DNA from: Poriferisodalis sp965208895
Lineage (GTDB): Bacteria > Actinomycetota > Acidimicrobiia > Acidimicrobiales > Poriferisodalaceae
Assembly: GCF_965208895.1 (NCBI RefSeq)
Contig: NZ_OZ242363.1
Coordinates: forward strand, 1,798,001-1,862,000
DNA length: 64,000 nucleotides
Direction of reading: 5' to 3'
The translations under genes and the position numbers were made by a program. Below are positions 58,541-64,000 of this stretch, piece after piece. Numbering within the stretch: the first letter of the stretch is position 1; the number at the start of each line of letters is the position of its first letter. Under the pieces are notes generated by a model. It was not told where the DNA came from, made no database searches, and was given only the letters and a program-made list of their open reading frames with translations.

Positions 58541-58551
58541 CGGAGGCACGT

Positions 58552-59844
58552 ATGAGCGCTGTCGGGGATGCCGTCGACTTGGCACCGGACGATTATCGGC
58601 GTCGCGTGGTGGACGAGGAGCTGCGCACGGCGCTGCGGGTGATGCCTGCTGTAGTGGTGGAGGGACCGCGTGCGTGCGGCAAGACGTGGACAGGCCGGCG
58701 GTTCGCCGGCAGCGCCGTGTTCGTCGATGAGAGCGTCGACTCGTCGCTCGCGGCAGGGATGAGCGCAGCGGCGCTGCTCGACGGGCCGACGCCGCGTCTG
58801 GTGGATGAGTGGCAGCTCGCCCCGGGGATCTGGAACGCTATGCGGAGAGCATGCGATGCGCGGGGCCAGCCCGGCCAGTTCATCCTGACCGGTTCGGCTG
58901 ACCCGCCAGATGACGTCACCCGCCATTCGGGGGCGGGTCGGGTGATGCGGGTGCGGATGCGCCCGATGAGCCTGCACGAAAGCGGCGATTCAAGCGGCGC
59001 AGTGTCGCTGCACGGGCTGCTGGAAGGCGAGCCGTGCCGCGCCGCCGACGCCGGGCATGAACTCGCCGACGTGCTCGCGCTGGGGTGCCGGGGCGGCTGG
59101 CCGCAGATGCTCGACGCAGACCTCGACCTCGCTGTTCGGGCGCACAGCGCCTACCTGGGTGAGATCAGCCGCACCGACGTGTCGCGTGTGGACGGGGTTC
59201 ATCGCGACCCGGTGCGCGTCGGGCGGCTGCTGAATTCGGTCGCCCGCAACGTGGCCACCGAGGTCCGCCACACAGTGCTCGCTGCCGACACCGCGGCGCC
59301 CGGCGAGCCGCCGGTCGAGCGCCGCACCGTGGCCGGCTACCTGGCCGCGCTCGCCCGCCTGTTCGTGGCCGACGAGATACCTGCATGGCGGCCCCACATC
59401 GCCTCGCGGGCCCAAGCGCGCCGCTCGCCCAAGCTCATGCTGTGCGATCCCTCGCTCACCGCCGCCGCGCTCGGCATCGGCACTGATCATCTGCTGGCCG
59501 ATCTCGCCTTCGCCGGGCGGTTCTTCGAATCGCTGGTGCTGCGGGACCTGCTGGTGTACGCGCAAGCCAACCGCTGCAGCCTGTCGCACTACCGCGACAG
59601 CCACCACCTCGAAGCCGACACCATCGTCGAACATCCCGACGGACGCTGGGCCGCACTCGAGATCAGGCTCGGCGGCGCGCAGGCCATCGACCACGCCGCC
59701 AAGAACCTGCTGCGACTCCGAGACAGGATCGACCAGTCCAGCACCGGACAGCTCGCCCGGCTCGCCGTCATCACCGCCACCGGCTACGCCTACGAACGCC
59801 CCGACGGCATCGCCGTGGCCCCCATCACCGCTCTCGCACCCTGA
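58552..59844 (+). CDS. DUF4143/AAA-type ATPase, paralogue 2
   Basis: A protein of 430 residues; ATG 58552 follows GGAGG. VVVEGPRACGKTWTGRRFAG is Walker A, RLVDEWQLAPGIWNAMRRAC Walker B, FILTGSADPPDDVTRHSGAG a sensor segment. The C-terminus ends EADTIVEHPDGRWAALEIRL. The E-x-K of paralogue 1 is E-I-R here, so any nuclease activity may be lost. The order and most motifs match 40424-41731 throughout, so they share an ancestor. The promoter carries 23-bp-spaced repeats unlike those of paralogue 1 in sequence. Function unknown. Confidence 0.8.
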   Translation: MSAVGDAVDLAPDDYRRRVVDEELRTALRVMPAVVVEGPRACGKTWTGRRFAGSAVFVDESVDSSLAAGMSAAALLDGPTPRLVDEWQLAPGIWNAMRRACDARGQPGQFILTGSADPPDDVTRHSGAGRVMRVRMRPMSLHESGDSSGAVSLHGLLEGEPCRAADAGHELADVLALGCRGGWPQMLDADLDLAVRAHSAYLGEISRTDVSRVDGVHRDPVRVGRLLNSVARNVATEVRHTVLAADTAAPGEPPVERRTVAGYLAALARLFVADEIPAWRPHIASRAQARRSPKLMLCDPSLTAAALGIGTDHLLADLAFAGRFFESLVLRDLLVYAQANRCSLSHYRDSHHLEADTIVEHPDGRWAALEIRLGGAQAIDHAAKNLLRLRDRIDQSSTGQLARLAVITATGYAYERPDGIAVAPITALAP

Positions 59845-59980
59845 CCTGACGGCAGGCAGAACGAAACACTGTTAGTTCGGTGTCGCCTCGCTCGACCAAG
59901 TCGGGCTCGGCCATCGTGATCAGCCCGGTGTTTGATCAGCGGGCCGACGACGGTTGACGCTGCTGGGCTAGAACAGCACG

Positions 59981-61186
59981 ATGAAATTCGGGATCTTCTA
60001 CGAGTTGTCGGTGCCGCGGCCGTTCAGCCGGGTCAACGAGTGGCTGACGTACCACAACGCGCTCGAACAGTGCCGGGCGGCCGACGAGCTGGGGTTCGAC
60101 CACGTCTGGGCGGTGGAGCATCACTTCTTGGAGGAATACTCGCACTGTCCCGCTCCCGAGGTGTTCCTGACGGCGGTCGCCGCGCAGACCCAGCGCATCC
60201 GGGTGGGTCACGGCGCGGTGGTGTGCGTGCCCGAGATGAACAACCCGATCCGGGTGGCCGAGCGGGCCGCAGCGCTCGACATCATCTCGGGCGGCCGGCT
60301 GGAGCTGGGCACCGCTCGGTCGAGCACGTGGACCGAGCTCGGCGGGTTCTGCGCGGACCCCGACGACACCAAGAAGACGTGGGACGAGTTCGTTCGGGTG
60401 ATCCCCCAGATGTGGACGCAAGACGACTTCGGCTGGGAGGGTGCCCGCTTCGAGATGCCGGCGCGCAATGTCATCCCCAAGCCGTTCCAGGAGCCGCATC
60501 CGCCGATGTGGGTGACGGTCACCACGCCCGGCACCGAGCTGGACGCTGCCGAGCGGGGACTGGGCTGCTTGGGCGTGAGCGCTGCGCCGTTCGCCGAGCA
60601 GGAACGGCGCACTGCCGAGTATCACCGCCGGATTGCCGATTGCGATCCGGTCGGCAGCTTCGTGAACGACCAGGTTCACACGCTCAACTTCTTGTACTGC
60701 CACGAGGACTACCGCCAGGCAGCGGCGCTGGGCCTGCCGATGGTGGGCGCGTTTTCCATGTCGAACGCGCACCTGTATTTCACCCGTGAGGCGTACCCGA
60801 CACGGGCGTATCAGACGCTCGGCAACGCGGGCGCAGCGTTGCGCAGCCGCGGCACCCCCAATGGCAACGCGGCGGCCGATGATCCGAGCGTGGCCAAAGG
60901 CCTGCCCGAAGGCGTCGGCATCGGCGATCCCGACCATCTCGTGCGGACGATCCGCAAGTGGGAGGACGTCGGGGTCGGCGGCATCAATTTCCTGCTCAAC
61001 GCCATGGAGATGATCCCCCAGGAGCAGGTCCTCGACAGCCTGCGGCTGTTCGCCACCGAGGTGATCCCGCAGTTCCAGACTCCGGCCGAGCGGGCAGCCC
61101 GAGTGGAGGCGCCGACCACCGTGCCCGATGTCGGCTCAACTGGCGCGGCCGAGCCGTCGACAGCAGCAGCGGGGGCGAGCCGATGA
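59981..61186 (+). CDS. LLM-class flavin-dependent oxidoreductase
   Basis: A protein of 401 residues: MKFGIFYELSVPRPFSRVNE, then AADELGFDHVWAVEHHFLEE, IRVGHGAVVCVPEMNNPIRV, ERAAALDIISGGRLELGTAR and a C-terminal DPDHLVRTIRKWEDVGVGG. It is a bacterial luciferase-like TIM barrel using FMN or F420; many actinobacterial members use F420. Substrate unknown. The stop overlaps the next start (ATGA). The last 35 residues are a low-complexity tail. Confidence 0.88.
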   Translation: MKFGIFYELSVPRPFSRVNEWLTYHNALEQCRAADELGFDHVWAVEHHFLEEYSHCPAPEVFLTAVAAQTQRIRVGHGAVVCVPEMNNPIRVAERAAALDIISGGRLELGTARSSTWTELGGFCADPDDTKKTWDEFVRVIPQMWTQDDFGWEGARFEMPARNVIPKPFQEPHPPMWVTVTTPGTELDAAERGLGCLGVSAAPFAEQERRTAEYHRRIADCDPVGSFVNDQVHTLNFLYCHEDYRQAAALGLPMVGAFSMSNAHLYFTREAYPTRAYQTLGNAGAALRSRGTPNGNAAADDPSVAKGLPEGVGIGDPDHLVRTIRKWEDVGVGGINFLLNAMEMIPQEQVLDSLRLFATEVIPQFQTPAERAARVEAPTTVPDVGSTGAAEPSTAAAGASR

Positions 61187-61956
61187 TCTCGGGGACTGCT
61201 TCAGTCGACGAGCTGGCCGCGGATGCGCCGCAGATCTCCGCATTCAGCTCCGAGCCGGTCCGGCTCGCCGGGGTGACCAGCCTGTCGTTGGTCGCTGAGT
61301 TGCGGCGCCCGGCGCGTGAAGCCGTGCTGCCGCCGGGGCTGCACCCCATCGTGCCGCCAGCCATGTCGCTGGAGGCATGGGACGTGTCCGAGAGCCCGTG
61401 GGGGGCGTTCAGCGCAGCGTTCGTCCGCATCGTGTGTCGCAGCGGTGCACGCGCCCGGACGTTCTGCGTGGGCGCAGCTGCATCCACCGACGATGCTGTC
61501 GCCGGCTTGCGGTCACAGCTGGGCTTTCCTGCGCGGCCAGCCGAGGTCGCGATGCGCCGCCACTACAACGGTGTCGATCTGGCTGTCGCCCCGGCCGGCG
61601 AGGCCCACAGCGCCACAGCCGCTCGCAACGGTGCGGGGCCGATGCTTGTGCTGAGTGCGCTCGACCCTGATCCGCTGTCAGTCGGCGACCTCCAACACGT
61701 CGGCTCGATGAACCTGGCGCACACGCCCTTGGGGCTCCGGCTCGTGCAGGTCGAGACCCATCACGATCCGTCGCGGGTCGAGCGGCTCGCCGCCCGAATC
61801 GACGCGTTCGACGCCGGCGCTTGGGGGCAGCCGCTGCTTGATCCCTATTGGGTCGTGAGCTGCTCGGTGTCGCTGGAGGAACTCAAGATTCCGGCCATCC
61901 GCTTCGTCTGCGATCCTGGGTTGCCCGCCGCTGAGGGCACCGAGCGGGTGCAGTAG
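61183..61956 (+). CDS. Acetoacetate-decarboxylase-like protein
   Basis: A protein of 257 residues. EAVLPPGLHPIVPPAMSLEA, WGAFSAAFVRIVCRSGARAR and LVLSALDPDPLSVGDLQHVG suggest the ADC fold, which binds small carbonyl compounds in a beta-barrel pocket. The catalytic Lys of true acetoacetate decarboxylase is not obvious, so this may be an enzyme with another activity. Overlap with the LLM gene suggests that both act on one substrate. Confidence 0.6.
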   Translation: MISGTASVDELAADAPQISAFSSEPVRLAGVTSLSLVAELRRPAREAVLPPGLHPIVPPAMSLEAWDVSESPWGAFSAAFVRIVCRSGARARTFCVGAAASTDDAVAGLRSQLGFPARPAEVAMRRHYNGVDLAVAPAGEAHSATAARNGAGPMLVLSALDPDPLSVGDLQHVGSMNLAHTPLGLRLVQVETHHDPSRVERLAARIDAFDAGAWGQPLLDPYWVVSCSVSLEELKIPAIRFVCDPGLPAAEGTERVQ

Positions 61957-61967
61957 GTTCCGCTGCC

Positions 61968-62390
61968 ATGAGCGAATCTGCCCCTGAGACGACTGGCGGC
62001 GCTGCGGAGGCTGGCCCACAGCTGCGGGCGGTGGGCGTGACGATCGACTGCGCCGACCCCGAGTGCATCGCCGACTTCTGGCAGGCAGCGCTCGGCTTCG
62101 CACGACGAGTCGGCGACGGCCGCCCGTACATCACGCTGTCCGATGGGGGCGGGAGCAGTCGCATGCTCAACCACCTGACCATCCAGCGAGTGCCCGAGGC
62201 CAAGACAGCAAAGCTGCGGGCGCATCTGGACCTGTTCACCGGTGACATGGACAGCGAAGTTGCCCGCCTGGTGGCATTGGGCGCGAGCGTGCTGGTGCCG
62301 GCCGCGGAGGAGACCGCCGGGCACTTGGGATTCCGGGCGACCGTCATGGCTGACCCGGAGGGTTCCGAGTTCTGCGTCGTCTCCCGCTGA
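61968..62390 (+). CDS. VOC-family (glyoxalase-like) protein
   Basis: A protein of 140 residues: LRAVGVTIDCADPECIADFW, QAALGFARRVGDGRPYITLS, and the ending MADPEGSEFCVVSR are the two betaalphabetabetabeta units of the actinobacterial glyoxalase-like domain (often a lyase or resistance-type binding protein). The final E is the usual metal ligand. A partial broken copy of its second half lies at 63613-63786. Confidence 0.85.
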   Translation: MSESAPETTGGAAEAGPQLRAVGVTIDCADPECIADFWQAALGFARRVGDGRPYITLSDGGGSSRMLNHLTIQRVPEAKTAKLRAHLDLFTGDMDSEVARLVALGASVLVPAAEETAGHLGFRATVMADPEGSEFCVVSR

Positions 62391-62697
62391 CGACCAGACC
62401 CACGTTGACGCGAAGAAGGTCGCCAAGGTGCCCCAAGCCTGCTGCTGGCGGGTCCACGGCCGCGCGCCGCCCAGGCTCATAACTACATGCACATATAAAC
62501 AGCAACCAAGTATGCATTTGCATATCACCGTGGGCGACCACAGCCGGATCGCTAATGTCGAGGCGCACGACAACGAGCGGGCTGTTACCGCCGCCGAATA
62601 GGAGAAGCGCAGCGCGCCCGATCCCACCGCGTGCATGCGTGGGCGACGCAGTCGACACCGGGACCGCGACGCCGCACAATTGGACTGGAGATCCCGC
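62391..62697. other. AT-rich gap behind the VOC gene
   Basis: About 307 bases. The middle (62485-62530) is A/T-rich with ATGCATTTGCATAT, an imperfect palindrome. A 29-codon frame from 62512 (MHLHITVGDHSRIANVEAHD) ends at 62601; it is unlike any family I know and may be a gene remnant. Otherwise nothing is seen. Confidence 0.4.
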
Positions 62698-63192
62698 TCA
62701 CATCGCGGCCAGCAACTCTGGATATTTGTATCGGCGAACGGTTATCGTGCCGTCGACAAACGTGTCGCTGTCAATCTGGCGACGAGCCCCGGCAGTGAGT
62801 CCAATTGGCTCTTCTTCCGGCGGCATCGGGTCATTGGATATGTCGTCAGCCTCGGCCCATAATTCCACGAGCATACCAGCAGGATTGGCGCGAAACGCGT
62901 CAAGACACAAATACAGCGCCCGTCTGAGCATATTGTAGGAGCCAGGCGAGGGTGGACAGAGCAGAAGCGAGTTATTGGTGTCACTCGCGGGAAGGCCCAT
63001 AGTCGGAGTTTCGATGAATTGCTCTTCCGAATGACCATCTTCACCGGCCCACAGCGCCACAAATCCCTCAGTCGGCCCTGGCAATGATGCAATCGCCCGA
63101 ATATGGGCCGAGAGATGTTCGTGAGGGTACCCGTCGTCCTCAAGGATACGCCTTGTGAAGAAGCGGCGGAACGCGCAGACTAGTCTACACAC
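62698..63192 (-). CDS. Hypothetical protein, possibly part of a two-gene module
   Basis: A protein of 164 residues (starts MCRLVCAFRRFFTRRILEDD; later YPHEHLSAHIRAIASLPGPT and LLLCPPSPGSYNMLRRALYL). No family was recognised. It resembles small cytoplasmic immunity or partner proteins only in size and acidity (VELWAEADDISNDPMPPEEE). It overlaps the end of the upstream gene by 8 bases, so the two are coupled. The GC content is lower than that of surrounding genes. Confidence 0.5.
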   Translation of the reverse strand: MCRLVCAFRRFFTRRILEDDGYPHEHLSAHIRAIASLPGPTEGFVALWAGEDGHSEEQFIETPTMGLPASDTNNSLLLCPPSPGSYNMLRRALYLCLDAFRANPAGMLVELWAEADDISNDPMPPEEEPIGLTAGARRQIDSDTFVDGTITVRRYKYPELLAAM

Positions 63193-63574
63193 TGCAACGG
63201 TACCAGTGCCACGGAGTCTCTCGATGGGGCCACAGAGTTAGCGTCCTGCCGTCATTAAAGGTAATCTCCACCTTATTTCGGGCGCGAAACGCTGACGTAG
63301 AAGTGCCGTCACAGAGTACATATGGTGTCGCATTCATGGATTCCCATGAATAATATGCGGTATCTTCCCTTTCGTCCAAAACTTTGTCAGGTCGCCAACC
63401 GCATCCCAGACGCGACACGGCCACGGGCGCGGCGGATGCGACCAGCCGGTCGAGTTCGCGTCGGAGTTCGGCGCCGAGGCGGGCGACGCGATGGCTCGGG
63501 CTGCGCAGTGCTGGGTAGGCGGACTGGGCGGGACCGGCGAACCGGTTCGTGTCGGGCCGCAGTCGGGCGCACAC
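63185..63574 (-). CDS. Hypothetical protein upstream of 62698-63192
   Basis: A protein of 129 residues. The C-terminal half, TAYYSWESMNATPYVLCDGT, then RARNKVEITFNDGRTLTLWP and HRETPWHWYRCSV, is A/T-richer and looks like a beta-rich domain. The N-terminal half has RLGAELRRELDRLVASAAPV. No family recognised. The start lies close to the broken VOC copy and may have been altered by it; a shorter start is possible. Confidence 0.5.
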   Translation of the reverse strand: MCARLRPDTNRFAGPAQSAYPALRSPSHRVARLGAELRRELDRLVASAAPVAVSRLGCGWRPDKVLDEREDTAYYSWESMNATPYVLCDGTSTSAFRARNKVEITFNDGRTLTLWPHRETPWHWYRCSV

Positions 63575-63612
63575 CGCAGCCTTTCCCTCGAGGGTCCGGC
63601 GGCCGTCGATCT

Positions 63613-63786
63613 ACGGGCGCATCTGGACCTGTTCACCGGTGACATGGGCACCGAGGTTGCGCGCCTTGTGGCATTGGGCGCGAGCATGCTTGTGCCGCTG
63701 CGGAGGAGACCGCCGGGCACTTGGGCTTACGGGCAACCGTCATGGCTGACCCTGAAGGCTCGGAGTTCTGCGTAGTCTCGCGCTGA
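63613..63786 (+). pseudogene. Broken partial copy of the VOC gene
   Basis: Over 174 bases it matches the 3' half of the gene at 61968-62390 closely: both read RAHLDLFTGDM and RLVALGAS. A one-base deletion after CTTGTGCCG shifts the frame, so the copy reads RRRPPGTWAYGQ instead of the true ending MADPEGSEFCVVS, which appears in another frame. The 5' half is absent. Confidence 0.88.
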
Positions 63787-63834
63787 GAGCGCTGCACCGA
63801 TCTCGCGCTCCGTGACCCCGCGCAGCCCCTTTGC

Positions 63835-64000
63835 TCAGGCGAATGTGACCCGCTCGCGGAGCCACCCTGCGAGGGAGTCCTCGTCGATGTCGCCGGCTGC
63901 CACGGCGAGCATTGTGTGCTCTGCGTCGTCTACATCTGGTGGATCGGGATCCCAGCGTCCGCCATTGAGATCGATGAACATGACGAGTGCTGCCCAAGCT
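63835..64000 (-). CDS. Doc/Fic-family toxin, C-terminal part (cut by window edge)
   Basis: The minus strand reads AWAALVMFIDLNGGRWDPDP, DVDDAEHTMLAVAAGDIDED and SLAGWLRERVTFA before TGA. This is the C-terminal part of Doc-type toxins (K-x(n)-A-x-x-F-L-x-x-N-G and the AVAAGDLDED end), which phosphorylate EF-Tu. The N-terminal part and any antitoxin gene upstream on this strand lie beyond the window. Confidence 0.8.
   Translation of the reverse strand, partial: AWAALVMFIDLNGGRWDPDPPDVDDAEHTMLAVAAGDIDEDSLAGWLRERVTFA

Noticed and set aside
1..64000. tRNA or rRNA genes
   Set aside because: No T-loop-like GGTTCGA(A/G)TCC with a matching acceptor stem was found by eye; a covariance search would be decisive.

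Overview
High-GC DNA with short intergenic gaps, many GTG starts and ATGA or GTGA stop/start overlaps points to an actinobacterium. A mycobacterial-type SerC, a MurA with Asp in place of the usual Cys, an LLM flavin oxidoreductase and TadE-like pseudopilins agree with this. A deep lineage such as Acidimicrobiia is my inference and is not proven by the window. No tRNA, rRNA or CRISPR array was seen.

Layout. 1-7470 begins with toxin-antitoxin material (HigBA-like pair, RelE-like pair, an AbiE-like nucleotidyltransferase operon) around pyruvate carboxylase. 7508-13394 is an overlapping run of three TadE-like pseudopilins, a lipoprotein and a large secreted protein. 13606-18893 is accessory DNA: two related membrane-anchored coiled-coil proteins, gene fragments, a type II restriction-modification (R-M) cassette between 93-bp direct repeats, and an MNT-HEPN fusion. 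19214-29467 is mostly metabolic: serC, two RDD proteins, AlgH/YqgE, ilvC-ilvN-ilvB, a PQQ-type sugar dehydrogenase and a MATE exporter. 29521-31719 is a second R-M system whose nuclease is fused to a helix-turn-helix domain and whose divergent promoter carries a 24-bp palindrome. 31857-40267 holds gatCAB with an AlbA_2-type gene downstream, and ligA. 40424-44706 holds a DUF4143-type ATPase and a third R-M cassette between 109-bp direct repeats. 44703-53268 is housekeeping (mnmA, cysteine desulfurase, an SRPBCC-kinase fusion, meaB, murA, an MFS transporter, a hydrolase). 53301-64000 is a patchwork: small membrane paralogues, a frameshifted secreted protein, lhgO, a frameshifted IS982-type element, a DUF1778-GNAT toxin-antitoxin pair, a second DUF4143-type ATPase, an LLM oxidoreductase operon, a VOC gene with a broken partial copy, and a Doc-like toxin cut by the window end.

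Themes. (1) Defence and addiction modules are dense: three type II R-M systems and six or more toxin-antitoxin-like loci. Two R-M cassettes are flanked by direct repeats of about 100 bp, the pattern of insertion with long target duplication. (2) A dispersed element of about 90 bp occurs at least five times. One copy is translated in frame as the N-terminal extension of MnmA, and pyc and ligA carry separate in-frame insertions. (3) Several active genes have a decayed partial copy nearby (MNT-HEPN, TadE, VOC, LLM). (4) Both paralogous DUF4143 ATPase genes are preceded by different direct repeats with the same 23-bp period.

How the genes work together. ilvBNC makes branched-chain amino acid precursors. 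gatCAB, mnmA and the cysteine desulfurase serve tRNA charging and thiolation. pyc and lhgO feed central carbon metabolism. The TadE set probably builds surface pilus parts. The R-M and toxin-antitoxin modules form a layered defence and stability network. All functions are inferred from sequence.
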